A DNA stretch of 64,000 bases, taken from the NCBI GenBank assembly GCA_913055625.1, contig CAJXJW010000005.1, forward strand, positions 186,001 through 250,000. Reading direction: 5' to 3'. Within the stretch, counting starts at the first letter, position 1. Every line of letters begins with the position of its first letter. Shown in pieces: positions 36,981-49,067 of the stretch. The translations under genes were made by a program, and so were the position numbers. This stretch comes from an uncultured Pseudomonadota bacterium. Lineage in GTDB: Bacteria > Pseudomonadota > Gammaproteobacteria > Steroidobacterales > Woeseiaceae. Below the pieces are notes generated by a model, which did not search any database, was not told where the DNA came from, and saw nothing but the letters and a program-made list of their open reading frames with translations.

Positions 36981-39900
36981 CTATCCGGTTTCGTCCAGAC
37001 AGCCGGCGAGTTCGGCGCTGCTTGCGAACGCGCCCGCGTCGGCGGCATCCACGACCGGGCTGTCCCAGGGCCCGGTCATGCTGTAGTACACCTGCCCGAC
37101 CTCCTTCAGCGGCTTCTTGAAGATCTGGGAGAACACGAACATGGCGGCCGCGACCTGGGGCCCCGCGGCGATGGCGCCGACGACCGGCAGCGTGTTGCCG
37201 AGGTTTGCGCTGACCACGGCCGCCTGCGCGTACGTGCCCTCGACGAGATCGACCTGGCCGATGATGCCGATGTCGGCCGCGGGCCCCACGAGCGACAGAT
37301 CGCAGGTATAGGCTGTGCCGTCATCCAGCCGGAACGTGCCGCTGATCGCGTCGAAGCCGAAGCCTTTCTGGAAGACATCGCGAAAATCGAGCGACAGCCG
37401 CCGCGGCAACGCGCCGAGACTCATGAGACCGAACACGCGGCCGGCACCCGGCTCGACCTCGTTCAGCTGACCGGCGCCGAGGGTGACGGCGACAGTGCCG
37501 TCCATGGATTCCAGGAAGCGCCCGTGCGGCCCGCCTGACCAGCGCATGTCGAGATCGATGCGCATCTCGTCACTGACGATACCGGGATCGTAGCCAAGCC
37601 GAGTCATCGTCGCGGCAACGTCGCTGCTCGTCAGCACGGCCGACAAGGCGGTACGCGAGCCGAGCGGATCCGAAGGATCGGCCTGCCACCGCGCGTTCGC
37701 CCGGATGCCGAAGGTCGGGTCCGTCGCGACGATGTCGTCCGAGACGAGCCCTTCGCCGTCGTGCCGGAATTCCGCCTCGACGGCGCCGAAGCGCCGCCCA
37801 CCGAGTCCGAACTCCCGGGTACGCAGGGACAGCGCCGGAACCTCGCGAGGGTCGAGAGTGCCGGGACCGGCGCCGTCGCCGGACTCGTCCGAACCGTCGC
37901 CCGGCAGCACGAGGCTGTCCATGTCCAGCACGAGCGTGCTTGCCGGCGAGAAGTCGTACGGCACGAAAATCGAGCCCGAGACCAGGTCGCCCTCGAGTTG
38001 CACGAGCCAGTCCCGCGCGCTGCGGTCCACCTTGAGCTGGTGCGCCGACAGGCGCTGGCCGATGAAATACAGGTCACCGACCAGAAGGTCGATCGATCGG
38101 ATACGCGACCCGGCGCCGCGCGGCGCCCCTTCGTGGCTCGACACGCGCAACCATTCGTCCGCCCGCAATTCCGGCGTGGTGCCGTGGACGTGGAGACCGC
38201 GAACGTCCGGCGGTGTCGCCGGCGCGCCCCCGAGCATCAGCATGCCGCGGTCGAAGTCCCAGGTGCCGTCGAGCCGCGCGAACGCCAGGCCCCAGCTGAC
38301 GTCCTCGCCGAGATGCCCGTTCGACTCGATGCGCTCACCGCCTGCGGGAAACACGAGGTCGCCGGCGAAGTCCACCGGGTCCGCCGCGGGTTTCGTGAAC
38401 GGTGCCGGCAGGTCGAGGCCGAGGCCCACGAGATCCGACACGACGTGCACGTCGAGCGGCGCGGCATCGACCGACTCGTCGCGCCGGGGAAACCGTACGC
38501 GCGCCTGGAACGGGGTGTTGCCGCTCAGGCGATTGGGCAAGGGGACGCCGAGCTCGCCTATGAGTGACTCGGCGCTCGCCGTACCTTCCGCATCGAGCAG
38601 CACGCGGTACGCGGGCAGCTCCGGCCCCGCGTCGCTGAGTTCGATGCGCAGCGGGTGGCCGAGAAAGCGCCCGCCGAGCGCTTCGCTGCGGATCGAACGC
38701 CGTCCGATGACCACGGCACCCGACAGCTCCGTAATCGGCGCACCCAGCCCGGCCAGCGCGACCGTCCCGTTGCCGGTCTGGACGCGCGCCGTCACATCGA
38801 AGTTGCGCGCATCGGTCAGCGGGACCGTGAGGTCCAGCGCGACGCTGCCCTCGCCCTGCACAGTGACGCGGTCCAGCTGTCCGCCGAACACCGCGGCGAT
38901 GGGGCTGTCTGCGGCGAACTGCCGGATCTGGGCCAGCGTCCCGGTCGACAACGCCTCGATCGTCAGCACCGGCTGGCGCAGGTCGCGAATGTCGACCTTT
39001 GCATTGACGGCCGACGTGCCGCTGCTCGTGCTGCGGTTTTCGTGCGAGAACAGGTGCGTGTTCCTGAGTACCACCGACATCTCCCGAACCCGGGCGGTCG
39101 GGAACGTCGGCAGGTAGCGAAAGTCCAGGTTCTCGGCGCGTGCCTCGATGCGCAGCTCGCCGGAGCCGTCGTCGAAGGGAAACCGGTCGAGCGACCCGTT
39201 CAGGCGCGCGGTGCCGTCAACCAGGCGGCCGGACTGCAGGGCCGCCTGGAACCAGTCGTACAGTTTCGGCGACATCAGGCCACGCGGGATGAAGCGTTTC
39301 GCGGTCGCGACGTCGCCGATCGACCAGTTGCTCGCCAGGTCCACGACGGGCGACTGGTCCGCCGCAATGCCGATCTCGATGTTGCTGCGGCTCTGGAACA
39401 CGGCGTTACGCAACTCGATCGCGTCGGACAGGATCGTGACCCGGTCCCCGCTCTTGCGCCAGATCACGGTGCCGTCCACGCGATCAAATTCGATCGGTTC
39501 GGGCACGTGTTTCGTCATGGTCACCATGACGTTCGTCGCGTCGACGTCGAGCAATCCGCCATTGGGATCCGCGCGCAACGTACCGCTGAAACCTCGGACG
39601 CCGGGGTAGCTGCCGTTTTCCTCGATGCCGACGCGTTCGAGTTCGGCAGTAATCGCATAGTCCGTGAGCGCATCGCCGGGATCCGACACGGTCGCAACGA
39701 GATTTCGCAGGCGACCATCCGGCTTCAGCCGTTCGTGAAGCTCCGCACCGGCGTCGCCAAGCCACGGCAGTATCGACGGGAGGTCCGCGAAGTCGAGGTA
39801 GGACGCCCGCACGTCGAGCAGCGCGATGCGGCCGCTTTCGGTACCGGCCTCAACGCGTATCGACGTCAACGGCCACGCGCCGCGGGCGGTGGTGACCCGG

Positions 39901-40814
39901 AACTCGTCGGCGGCGGCGAGCCAGCCGTTTGCATCCTTGCTGAACGCAAATTTTCCGGCCATGTCGAACACCTCGGCGTCGTTCAGCGAGACTCCGGCCA
40001 GGTCGACCGTCGCCGACACGCTGCGGACGTCCCGGCCGTAAATGGCGAAGGAAACATCGACGTCACCGGTGCCGGCCGTCACCCGGCGTTCCGGGTCGCG
40101 GATCAGCGCGGACCAGCCGTCCAGGGGCAGGTCGTTCGCCGTCAGCATCACGTTCCACGGCCGCGCGTCGCCACCGTCCGGCGCGAGCCGCGTCGCCGAC
40201 GCGGTCAGTGTCGTGCCGAGGGCGTCGGGCAGGCGCAGGTCCGCGTCGATCGCCGTTCGCTGCGCGTCGCGCTGCACGACGAGCCGGCGCACCGTGAAAT
40301 CCGTCGGCCGTTCGTCGCCGTCGCGCAACACGTGAACGTCGATATCGTCCGCGAGAACGTCGATCGAACCGAGATTGCCCTCGCCGGGCATCAGCTCGTC
40401 GAGCCGCTGTCCCTGGAAAGACCAGGTCCCGTCCGGGTTTTCCCGGAACTCGACGCCGCTGTCGCGAACGCGCACGGTATCGACGACGAACGTCCGGTCC
40501 ACCAGCAGGCGCAACAGCGAGACGCCAACGCCGACCTCGCTGGCGGCGATGACCCGAGTGCCGCTGGTCGGCCGAATGAGTTCGGCGTCGTAGAAGCTCA
40601 GCTCCGGGCCGTGCAGCCCCCAGCGCGCGTCCATGCCGGCGAACTCCACCTGCATGCCGATGGCGTCGCTTGCCCACGCCTTGATTTCATCCTGGTATTC
40701 GGGAAGGCGCGGCAGGAACAGCCTGAACAGACCGACCAGCACGGCAAGCAACACGACGACGGCCGCCGCCGCGTACGCGAGGGTCTTCAGGATGCGTCGC
40801 AGGATCGTGTTCAT
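36981..40814 (-). CDS. yhdP: YhdP family AsmA-like envelope protein
   Basis: A 1277-aa protein with an N-terminal TM anchor (LAYAAAAVVVLLAVLVGLFRLF), a DUF3971-type repeat-rich beta groove through most of its length, and the C-terminal AsmA-like region (about 1100-1250, e.g. ISGTFRLDDGTAYTCDLSLVGPAADIGIIGQVDLV). YhdP, TamB and YdbH carry phospholipids across the periplasm to the outer membrane. It begins 9 bp after rng. Confidence 0.93.
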   Translation of the reverse strand: MNTILRRILKTLAYAAAAVVVLLAVLVGLFRLFLPRLPEYQDEIKAWASDAIGMQVEFAGMDARWGLHGPELSFYDAELIRPTSGTRVIAASEVGVGVSLLRLLVDRTFVVDTVRVRDSGVEFRENPDGTWSFQGQRLDELMPGEGNLGSIDVLADDIDVHVLRDGDERPTDFTVRRLVVQRDAQRTAIDADLRLPDALGTTLTASATRLAPDGGDARPWNVMLTANDLPLDGWSALIRDPERRVTAGTGDVDVSFAIYGRDVRSVSATVDLAGVSLNDAEVFDMAGKFAFSKDANGWLAAADEFRVTTARGAWPLTSIRVEAGTESGRIALLDVRASYLDFADLPSILPWLGDAGAELHERLKPDGRLRNLVATVSDPGDALTDYAITAELERVGIEENGSYPGVRGFSGTLRADPNGGLLDVDATNVMVTMTKHVPEPIEFDRVDGTVIWRKSGDRVTILSDAIELRNAVFQSRSNIEIGIAADQSPVVDLASNWSIGDVATAKRFIPRGLMSPKLYDWFQAALQSGRLVDGTARLNGSLDRFPFDDGSGELRIEARAENLDFRYLPTFPTARVREMSVVLRNTHLFSHENRSTSSGTSAVNAKVDIRDLRQPVLTIEALSTGTLAQIRQFAADSPIAAVFGGQLDRVTVQGEGSVALDLTVPLTDARNFDVTARVQTGNGTVALAGLGAPITELSGAVVIGRRSIRSEALGGRFLGHPLRIELSDAGPELPAYRVLLDAEGTASAESLIGELGVPLPNRLSGNTPFQARVRFPRRDESVDAAPLDVHVVSDLVGLGLDLPAPFTKPAADPVDFAGDLVFPAGGERIESNGHLGEDVSWGLAFARLDGTWDFDRGMLMLGGAPATPPDVRGLHVHGTTPELRADEWLRVSSHEGAPRGAGSRIRSIDLLVGDLYFIGQRLSAHQLKVDRSARDWLVQLEGDLVSGSIFVPYDFSPASTLVLDMDSLVLPGDGSDESGDGAGPGTLDPREVPALSLRTREFGLGGRRFGAVEAEFRHDGEGLVSDDIVATDPTFGIRANARWQADPSDPLGSRTALSAVLTSSDVAATMTRLGYDPGIVSDEMRIDLDMRWSGGPHGRFLESMDGTVAVTLGAGQLNEVEPGAGRVFGLMSLGALPRRLSLDFRDVFQKGFGFDAISGTFRLDDGTAYTCDLSLVGPAADIGIIGQVDLVEGTYAQAAVVSANLGNTLPVVGAIAAGPQVAAAMFVFSQIFKKPLKEVGQVYYSMTGPWDSPVVDAADAGAFASSAELAGCLDETG

Positions 40815-40823
40815 CGCGACCCG

Positions 40824-42301
<1,478 letters not shown>

Positions 42302-42305
<4 letters not shown>

Positions 42306-42895
42306 CTCTCGGGGCCCGCTTCGGGCAATACGTCGACGCCTGCTTCGCGCAGCAATGCCGCGAGTTCGAAAACCGGCAGTCCGACCACGCCGCTATAGCT
42401 TCCAACCAACGACTCGACGAAGACTCCGCCGAGCCCCTGGATAGCGTAGCCGCCGGCCTTGCCGGCCGGCTCCCCACTGTGCCAGTAGCGGCGCGCCTCG
42501 TCAGGACGAATCTCGCGAAACCCGACCATCGTGCACGACATCGCGGACCGTGTCGCCCCGTCACGCCGGACCGCGACCCCGCTCAGGACGCTGTGGCGAC
42601 GCCCGGAAAGGCGGGCCAGCATGGCCAGGGCGTCCTCCTCTCCGGCCGGCTTGCCGAGGACCTCGTCCTCGACGACCACGACGGTATCCGCGCCGACGAC
42701 CACCTGCCCCGCGGCCGCGGGCACCGCGGCCGCCTTCTCCGCCGCGAGCCGAATGACCAGGTCCCCGGGCGACTCGCCCGCGCGCCGCGTCTCGTCGATG
42801 TCGGCGGGAACCACGACGAATCGCAGGCCGAGAGCGTTCAGGAGGTCACGGCGGCGCGGCGACGCTGACGCGAGAATCAGTGGCAGGTGGGACAT
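42302..42895 (-). CDS. Maf-like nucleotide pyrophosphatase
   Basis: A 197-aa Maf/YhdE family protein: LILASASPRRRDLLNALGL, ADIDETRRAGESPGDLVIRLAAEKA, VVGADTVVVVEDEVLGKP. The pattern suggests dTTP/UTP pyrophosphatase (YhdE subgroup), a house-cleaning enzyme. Between rlmH and rng as in related genomes. Confidence 0.93.
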
Positions 42896-42925
42896 CGTGG
42901 CGATCGCTCGGTTCGTGTCCGGTCA

Positions 42926-43396
42926 CTAGCTGCGGTGGTACGGGTGGCCGGCGCCGAGCGACCACGCCCGGTACAGTTGTTCCACCAGCAGAACGCGCGC
43001 CAGGCCGTGCGGCAGGGTCAGCGGCGACAGCGACCAGCACAGGTCGGCGCGTTGCCGCACGGCCTCCGACACCCCGTCCGGGCCGCCGATGATGAAGCCG
43101 ATGTCCCGGCCGTCCGTCTGCCAGTCGGCGAGCCGGCCGGCCAGGGATTCAGTATCGAAGGCTTTCCCGCGCTCGTCGAGCAGCACGACGCTTTCGCTGT
43201 CGGCGAGCCTTCCCAGCAACTGGTCGCCTTCGGACTCCTTCGCGCGCGTCGACGGGTCGTTGCGGTGTCGTTTTGCCGTGGCCACGGCATCGATTCGAAA
43301 GCGCCACTCCCTCGGCAGCCGCCGGGCATAGAACGTCACGGCATCGTCGACCCAGGCGGGCTGGCGCTCGCCGACTGCGAGGAGGCGCAAGTGCAT
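42926..43396 (-). CDS. rlmH: 23S rRNA (pseudouridine1915-N3)-methyltransferase
   Basis: A 156-aa SPOUT methyltransferase: MHLRLLAVGERQPAWVDDAV, VVLLDERGKAFDTESLAGRL, DIGFIIGGPDGVSE (SAM knot), LPHGLARVLLVEQLYRAWSL and the C-terminal HPYHRS. All typical. Confidence 0.97.
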   Translation of the reverse strand: MHLRLLAVGERQPAWVDDAVTFYARRLPREWRFRIDAVATAKRHRNDPSTRAKESEGDQLLGRLADSESVVLLDERGKAFDTESLAGRLADWQTDGRDIGFIIGGPDGVSEAVRQRADLCWSLSPLTLPHGLARVLLVEQLYRAWSLGAGHPYHRS

Positions 43397-43411
43397 CGGG
43401 AACGGGCGGAA

Positions 43412-43765
43412 TCAGTGGTCAGTCGCCACGACGTCGTCCCGCTCCGGGAAGGACCACAGTTTTTCGAGATTGTAGAATTCCCGCACCTTCGGCAGCATCA
43501 CGTGGACGAGCGCGTCCTGCAGGTCGAGCAGCACCCACTCGCCGCCCTCCTCGCCTTCCACGCCGATCGGCTTGTGCCCCGCGGCCGCAGCTTTTTCGGC
43601 GACGTTGTCGACCAGCGCCTTGACGTGCCGGTTCGACGTTCCACTCGCGATGATCATGTAGTCGGTCACCGTCGTCATGTCGTGCACGTCGAGCTTGACG
43701 ATGTCTTTTGCCTTGACGTCGTCGAGCGCGTCGACGATGAGATCGCAGAGCTGATCACTGTTCAT
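43412..43765 (-). CDS. rsfS: Ribosomal silencing factor RsfS
   Basis: A 117-aa protein that binds uL14 and blocks subunit joining in starvation. [33 protein letters not shown] and [21 protein letters not shown] are the family core. Start 43765 matches the E. coli N-terminus; ATG 43774 is an alternative. Confidence 0.95.
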   Translation of the reverse strand: MNSDQLCDLIVDALDDVKAKDIVKLDVHDMTTVTDYMIIASGTSNRHVKALVDNVAEKAAAAGHKPIGVEGEEGGEWVLLDLQDALVHVMLPKVREFYNLEKLWSFPERDDVVATDH

Positions 43766-43843
43766 GCTGTCCATGCCTTGGTCATTTCGATGTCGTCTCC
43801 TTTTGTTGCACGTCAATGTCGACGCGGCCGGTGCGCATCCGCG

Positions 43844-44497
43844 TCACAAGTACCGGTTGTCGAGTTCGCCATAGCACTTCGATGCCGCGATCACCTGGCG
43901 AACGGGATCGGGCATCAGGAACCGCGGATCACGACCCGCCTCGACGAGTTCGCGGATCTCCGTCGACGAAATCTCGAGTTGCGTGACGGCGTGGATGTGA
44001 ATCCGGCCGGCGGGACTCTCGTGCAGGTCGTCGACGCGCAGGGTGCCCCGCGCATCGAGCAACTCGCCGAGCGGGCCGATGTCCGGTGCCCGCCAGCCCG
44101 GCCGGTGCGCCACGACGATGTGCGCCGCATCGAGGATCTCGTCCCATCGGTGCCAGCGCGGCAGGCCGAGAAACGCGTCCATGCCGAGAATCAGGCCGAT
44201 CGACCGCCCGGGGTTTTCCGCCCGCAGCTCCACGAGCGTGTCGATCGTGTACGACGGACCGTCCCGCCGGACCTCGCGGTCATCCGCGACGAATCCCGGC
44301 TGGCCCGCAACGGCCACGCGCACCATCTCGAGCCGCTCGGTCGCCGACGCGCTCGTCTCGCCACGGTGCGGCGGATCGCCGCAGGGGATGAAGCGCACCT
44401 CGGCAAAGCGCAGCGCCTGAAGCATCTCGAACGCCGTGCGCAGGTGTCCGTAGTGCACCGGATCGAATGTTCCGCCGAAGACGCCTATCGGCATCAT
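43844..44497 (-). CDS. nadD: Nicotinate-nucleotide adenylyltransferase
   Basis: A 217-aa enzyme of NAD synthesis. GVFGGTFDPVHYGHLRTAFE holds the HxGH nucleotide motif, and ISSTEIRE is the second nucleotidyltransferase signature. ATG 44497 overlaps the holA stop (ATGA). A longer open frame upstream is antisense-like noise within holA. Confidence 0.96.
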   Translation of the reverse strand: MMPIGVFGGTFDPVHYGHLRTAFEMLQALRFAEVRFIPCGDPPHRGETSASATERLEMVRVAVAGQPGFVADDREVRRDGPSYTIDTLVELRAENPGRSIGLILGMDAFLGLPRWHRWDEILDAAHIVVAHRPGWRAPDIGPLGELLDARGTLRVDDLHESPAGRIHIHAVTQLEISSTEIRELVEAGRDPRFLMPDPVRQVIAASKCYGELDNRYL

Positions 44498-45513
44498 GCC
44501 GCGCGCCGCCCCCCGCTGGCGAGCTGCAATACGATTTCCGCGGCGAGCTGCCACGGATCGTCCGGCGACTGGCCCTTGGCGGCCGCATCGGCATGACCCG
44601 ATGCCTGCAGCAAGCCGAGCAGGCCGGCGTGCGTATGACGTCCGACGGCGGCACGCACGAGACCCTCGCGGCTGCGCCAGACACCCGATTTTTGCATCGC
44701 GCGGCCGAGGTCCGTGCGTCGGGCGATCAGTCCGGCGATGCGCGCGAGCGTGCGCAGTTCGCGCGTCAGCGACCACACGACGATGACGGGCTCGACGCCC
44801 TCCGCGCGCAGCCCCGTCAGGATGCGCAACGCTCGCCGGGCGTCTCCGGCCAGCGCCGCGTCGGTGAGCTTGTACACGTCGTAACGGCTGCTGTCGGCCA
44901 CCGCCGCACTGACATCCGCCGCGGTCACCTTGCCCTCGCCGAGCAGGAGTCGCAGTTTCTCCACTTCCTGGCTGGCGGCCAACAGGTTGCCTTCGACCCG
45001 GTCGGCCACCACCGCGACGGCCTGCCGATCCGGCTCCAGGCCGGCGCGCCGCATCCGGTCGGCGATCCAGCCGGGCAGCTCGCGGCGATCGACGGGCCAG
45101 ATCGTCACGGCCGCGCCGTGCGACTCCAGCGCCTTGGCCCATTTCGACGACGCCGTGCCGCGATCGAGCTTTGGCGTCGTGACGACGAGCAGTAGTTCCG
45201 GCGACAGCCGGCCGAGGAAGTCGACGATGGCCTGGCCACCAACACGCCCCGGCTTGCCGGTCGGCAGACGCAGCTCGACGATGCGCTGTTCGGCGAACAG
45301 CGACAGGTTGGCACCGGCCGCCTGCAACTGCGACCAGTCGAAGCCGGTCGTGGCCACGTGCAGCTCGCGTGCCCCGAAACCCCGCGCACGCGCCGCCGCC
45401 CGGATCGCGTCCAGCGCCTCGTCGACCAGCAGGTGTTCATCGCCGGATACGAGGTAGCAGGGCGCCAGGTTGTTCTTCAGGTGGGCGGGAAGCTGCTTGC
45501 TCTGGAGTTTCAA
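44494..45513 (-). CDS. holA: DNA polymerase III delta subunit
   Basis: A 339-aa clamp-loader subunit that opens the beta clamp. LAPCYLVSGDEHLLVDEALDAIR near the N-terminus and NLLAASQEVEKLRLLLGEGKVTAADV match HolA. The start is inferred as TTG 45513, 8 bp after the Trm112-like stop, because LKLQSKQLPAHL aligns with the E. coli start; no ATG fits. In most relatives holA follows lptE; here it follows the Trm112-like gene. Confidence 0.92.
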   Translation of the reverse strand: MKLQSKQLPAHLKNNLAPCYLVSGDEHLLVDEALDAIRAAARARGFGARELHVATTGFDWSQLQAAGANLSLFAEQRIVELRLPTGKPGRVGGQAIVDFLGRLSPELLLVVTTPKLDRGTASSKWAKALESHGAAVTIWPVDRRELPGWIADRMRRAGLEPDRQAVAVVADRVEGNLLAASQEVEKLRLLLGEGKVTAADVSAAVADSSRYDVYKLTDAALAGDARRALRILTGLRAEGVEPVIVVWSLTRELRTLARIAGLIARRTDLGRAMQKSGVWRSREGLVRAAVGRHTHAGLLGLLQASGHADAAAKGQSPDDPWQLAAEIVLQLASGGRRAA

Positions 45514-45520
45514 TGCCTTA

Positions 45521-45778
45521 TTAGCCGCCGAGCTGCTCGAGGTTGACGGACTCGTCTTCGAGCAGCACCGGGATGCCGTCCATGACCGGGTACAGGACCT
45601 TGCCGTCGTCGGTAACGAGGGCCGCATCCATGGACGCCGCGAGAACGTTCCCGTCGCGGTTCCTGAGCGTGCCCGCCTCGATCGCGGCATTCACCTTGCC
45701 GAGTAGGTCCCGCCGCGCGAGGGTCAGGCCCTTTTGCGTGACGGGACAGCGGAGGATTTGCAGCAAGCGTTTTTCCAT
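45521..45778 (-). CDS. Trm112-like protein
   Basis: An 85-aa protein: MEKRLLQILRCPVTQKGLTL, then VLYPVMDGIPVLLEDESVNL, the Trm112/YcaR signature. Only one Cys remains of the usual zinc pair, as in many bacterial members. Probably a small chaperone or activator of methyltransferases; unproven in bacteria. Family length can reach 60 aa; this one has an insert of about 20 aa. Confidence 0.8.
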   Translation of the reverse strand: MEKRLLQILRCPVTQKGLTLARRDLLGKVNAAIEAGTLRNRDGNVLAASMDAALVTDDGKVLYPVMDGIPVLLEDESVNLEQLGG

Positions 45779-45826
45779 GGCATTCCAAGCTTGATTACAC
45801 CGCGACCGGCCGGCCAATACAAGCGC

Positions 45827-46870
45827 TCAGACGCCCGCGCGCGAGGCCCCGTCGGACAGGGCGGCGACGAGTTCGTCGTTGCCGGTGCGGGCGGCCGCGG
45901 CCAGCGCACGGTCGACGTCGCCGGGATGCGGGCGGAATGCCGGATCGACGAGACGGCAGCGCAGCATGAGCTTCGCGGCGCGCCGGTCGTCACCCTCGGC
46001 CAGCAAGGTGGAAAGGTAGTCCTGTCCGAAGTACAGCGCCGGGTACGGGTCATCCCAGGTCAGCATGCGCTCGAAGAACCACGACCAGGCCGAGTCGGGC
46101 TGCGGGTCCGAGGCCAGCCAGTTCCGGACGTGCGCCAGCCCGCCATTGCGGTTGCCGCGGCTGGCAAGCGCGTAGGCGTGATTCGCGACGACCGTCCGGG
46201 ACTGCTCGAGATCGGACGGACGCGTCGGCAGGTCCACGTCGGTTCCCGGCACGTCCACCGAGTTGATCAGGTCCGGGCCGCGCAGCAGTCCGCCGATCAC
46301 CGCGTGCAGCACACAGGCCGCGTAGACGTCCAGGACCGTGCCGAGCCAACCCGGCAACGGCAGCAGCGGAACGGCGAACAGCATCACGGCGACCCAGGCC
46401 GGCGCGTACAGGAACGGCAGGCCGACCATCCGCACCAGCCGCCACAACGCCATTGGGTTCAGGCTCTGGACCGGCGAATGCGTGATGACCAGCACGCCGA
46501 CCATCGCCGGAAACAGCAGGATGAATATCGCGGTCGCCACCGCGACGAGGTCGGGCCGCGAGTCGGGCAGGTAAATGAATGCCAGCAACAGCGCCGCAAC
46601 CGGCACCACCGGGAACAGCGTCCAGAGGTTGCCGACCAGCGAGAAATAGTCCACCGCGGGGGGCGCCGCATCCCGGCCCAGTGCCCGGGCCTCCGCGATC
46701 ATGACCAGGTAGCGCGCATACGCCGGTATCACCATCACGGCGAGCCAGAGGCCGAGGAGGCCGGCGGCGGAGATGAGCCAGAAAAACAGGAGGAACGTGA
46801 GTTGAGCGAGCAGGCAGGCTTGCGAGCGCAGCGGGAACGTCAGCTCGGCGAGGAACTCCCTAACGCTCAT
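45827..46870 (-). CDS. Membrane protein with C-terminal helical-repeat domain, unknown
   Basis: A 347-aa protein. About 190 N-terminal residues hold five or six TM helices ([58 protein letters not shown]); the remainder is soluble and alpha-helical with TPR-like spacing ([43 protein letters not shown]). It overlaps the end of yidD by 11 bp. I do not recognise a named family, although the TM part resembles DUF4013-type proteins. Confidence 0.65.
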   Translation of the reverse strand: MSVREFLAELTFPLRSQACLLAQLTFLLFFWLISAAGLLGLWLAVMVIPAYARYLVMIAEARALGRDAAPPAVDYFSLVGNLWTLFPVVPVAALLLAFIYLPDSRPDLVAVATAIFILLFPAMVGVLVITHSPVQSLNPMALWRLVRMVGLPFLYAPAWVAVMLFAVPLLPLPGWLGTVLDVYAACVLHAVIGGLLRGPDLINSVDVPGTDVDLPTRPSDLEQSRTVVANHAYALASRGNRNGGLAHVRNWLASDPQPDSAWSWFFERMLTWDDPYPALYFGQDYLSTLLAEGDDRRAAKLMLRCRLVDPAFRPHPGDVDRALAAAARTGNDELVAALSDGASRAGV

Positions 46871-47114
46871 CGCCGTTTGCCGGGGGCACCGGGTCGTAGC
46901 CCGAGCCGCCCCAGGGATGACACCGGCCGATGCGGCGTGCCGCCAGTGCGCTGCCCCGCAGCACGCCGTGCTCGCGCAGCGCCTCGATCGCGTACTCGGA
47001 ACAGGACGGCGCGTAGCGGCAATTGACGCCGAGCCACGGCGATATCGCGACGCGGTACAGACGGACCACGCCGATCAACGGCCAGGCCAGGGCCCGTGCA
47101 ACGCGCCCGCTCAC
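46860..47114 (-). CDS. yidD: Membrane protein insertion efficiency factor YidD
   Basis: An 84-aa protein: [52 protein letters not shown] are nearly invariant in the family. GTG 47114 overlaps the sufE stop as GTGA. YidD normally sits in rpmH-rnpA-yidD-yidC near the origin; here it is with sufE. Confidence 0.93.
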   Translation of the reverse strand: MSGRVARALAWPLIGVVRLYRVAISPWLGVNCRYAPSCSEYAIEALREHGVLRGSALAARRIGRCHPWGGSGYDPVPPANGDER

Positions 47115-47539
47115 GCGTCGGCCTCGAGTGCCGCCGTGGCAAAGCGGCGGATGGCTTCCAGCATCGAGTGCAGCCCGGTACTGCGCGTCGGGCTCAGGTG
47201 TGTCTCGAGCCCCAGCTCCCGCACAAAATCCGGCGGCGTGTCGAGGATCTCCCGCGGCCGCTTGCCGCTGTAGATGCGCAGCAACACCGCGATCAGCCCC
47301 GAGACGATCGCCGCGTCGCTGACGGCCTCGAACTCCAGCCGGTCGCCTGCGCGTCGCGGCACGAACCACACCTGCGACTGGCAGCCCCGGATCCGGTTCT
47401 CCTCCGTGCGCAGCGCGTCCGGGAACGGCGGCAAGCGCCGCCCGAGGTCGATCAGGTACTGGTAGCGTTGCACCCAGTCGTCGAGAAACGAAAACTCCTC
47501 GACGACGTCACGCTGCGCGGCGGCGACTTCGTTGTGCAT
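47111..47539 (-). CDS. sufE: SufE-type cysteine desulfurase activator
   Basis: A 142-aa sulfur acceptor. [16 protein letters not shown] carries the sulfur-accepting cysteine. It takes sulfur from a SufS/CsdA desulfurase for Fe-S assembly; no desulfurase is encoded in the window. ATG 47539 starts 11 bp after cysS, which could reflect a shared theme of cysteine use. Confidence 0.93.
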   Translation of the reverse strand: MHNEVAAAQRDVVEEFSFLDDWVQRYQYLIDLGRRLPPFPDALRTEENRIRGCQSQVWFVPRRAGDRLEFEAVSDAAIVSGLIAVLLRIYSGKRPREILDTPPDFVRELGLETHLSPTRSTGLHSMLEAIRRFATAALEADA

Positions 47540-47549
47540 GCCGATCCCG

Positions 47550-48926
47550 TCAGGCCCGGCGCCAGGTCGTCCCGTCCGGGCCGTCCTCGATGCGCACACC
47601 GTCCGCCGCTAGCCGGTCACGGATGGCATCCGCCGCGCTGAAGTCGCGGTTCGACTTGGCCGCCGCACGCTCGGCGATCAACGACTCGATCGTCGCCGCG
47701 TCGAGGCCGTCGCCGGCGTCGCCGGAAAACCAGGCTTCGGGGTCCTGGCCGAGCAGCCCGAGCAGGTCACCGGCCGCCAGCATCGTCGCGGCCAGCGCTT
47801 CGCGCTCGGAGCCCGATTCCGCCTTGTTCAGTTCGCGCGCCACGACGAACAATTCTGCCATCGCCTTCGGCGTGTTCAGGTCGTCTTCCAGCGCGGCCAC
47901 GAGCGGCGCCGGTGGTTCCGCCGCCGCGCGCGCGGCCGGCGACACGACCACGCCGCGCAACGCGCCGTACAGCCGGTCGAGCATGCGTTTCGCGCTTTCC
48001 AGCGTCTCGTCGGACCAGTCGAGCGGCTGCCGGTAGTGGGCGGACAACAGCGCGAGACGAATGATTTCCCCGGGCACCTCCTTCACGAGGTCGTGCACGA
48101 GCAGCACGTTGCCGAGCGATTTCGACATCTTCTCGTGGTCGATGCTGAGAAAGCCGTTGTGCAGCCAGTAGCGCGCGAAATCGGCGCCACCGTGGGCGCA
48201 GCGGGACTGGGCCAACTCGTTCTCGTGGTGCGGAAATACGAGGTCCTGCCCGCCCGCATGAATGTCGATCGTGTTGCCCAGGTGTTTCTCCGCCATCGCC
48301 GAGCATTCGATGTGCCAGCCCGGACGTCCGCGCCCCCACGGCGAATCCCAGCCGGGCAGTTCGGGTGTTGACGGCTTCCACAGGACGAAGTCGTGCGCCG
48401 ACTTCTTGTACGGCGCCACTTCGACACGCGACCCCGCGATCATCTCGCGCAGGTTGCGGCGCGAAAGCTGGCCGTAATCCGGGTAGGACTCGACGTCGAA
48501 CAGCACGTGGCCTTCGGCCTCGTAGGCGTGGCCCGTGTCGATCAGCGTTTCGATCATCGCGATCATCTCGCCGATGTGGTCGGTCGCACAGGGCTCGACG
48601 TCCGGCGGGAGTACTCCGAGCGCCCCCATGTCTTCGTTGTAGGCCCGCTTGAAACGTTCGGTGATCTCGCCGATCGGCTTCCCGGACTCGATCGACGCCG
48701 CATTGATCTTGTCGTCGACATCCGTGAAGTTTCGCGCGAAAGTGACGTCGTAGCGGCGGCGCAGCAGCCGCGCGAGCAGGTCGAAGACGACCGCCGGCCT
48801 TGCGTTGCCGATGTGCGCATAGTTGTAGACGGTGGGCCCGCACAGGTACATCGTCACGCGCCCCTCGTGCTGAGGCTCGAACGGTACCTTGCGCCCGCGG
48901 CGCGTATCGTGAAGCTGGATCGTCAT
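47550..48926 (-). CDS. cysS: Cysteinyl-tRNA synthetase
   Basis: A 458-aa class I synthetase: [21 protein letters not shown] with the HIGH motif as HIGN, zinc site around GWHIECSAM and [17 protein letters not shown], and KMSKS as [17 protein letters not shown] box on the minus strand at 48958-48963 is a likely -10. Divergent from hisI. Confidence 0.97.
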   Translation of the reverse strand: MTIQLHDTRRGRKVPFEPQHEGRVTMYLCGPTVYNYAHIGNARPAVVFDLLARLLRRRYDVTFARNFTDVDDKINAASIESGKPIGEITERFKRAYNEDMGALGVLPPDVEPCATDHIGEMIAMIETLIDTGHAYEAEGHVLFDVESYPDYGQLSRRNLREMIAGSRVEVAPYKKSAHDFVLWKPSTPELPGWDSPWGRGRPGWHIECSAMAEKHLGNTIDIHAGGQDLVFPHHENELAQSRCAHGGADFARYWLHNGFLSIDHEKMSKSLGNVLLVHDLVKEVPGEIIRLALLSAHYRQPLDWSDETLESAKRMLDRLYGALRGVVVSPAARAAAEPPAPLVAALEDDLNTPKAMAELFVVARELNKAESGSEREALAATMLAAGDLLGLLGQDPEAWFSGDAGDGLDAATIESLIAERAAAKSNRDFSAADAIRDRLAADGVRIEDGPDGTTWRRA

Positions 48927-49067
48927 GGCCCCCGGCGGCCTTCGTCAAAAGGGGGCAATGATACCAACATTGGGCGTTTCGGCAGCCCGTGCCTGCCGCA
49001 AGGGCGATTTTTGCCGGGCCTTCTTGTATGCTCCCCCGCCCAGCCAGACGACGGAGCACCGAGGGCG

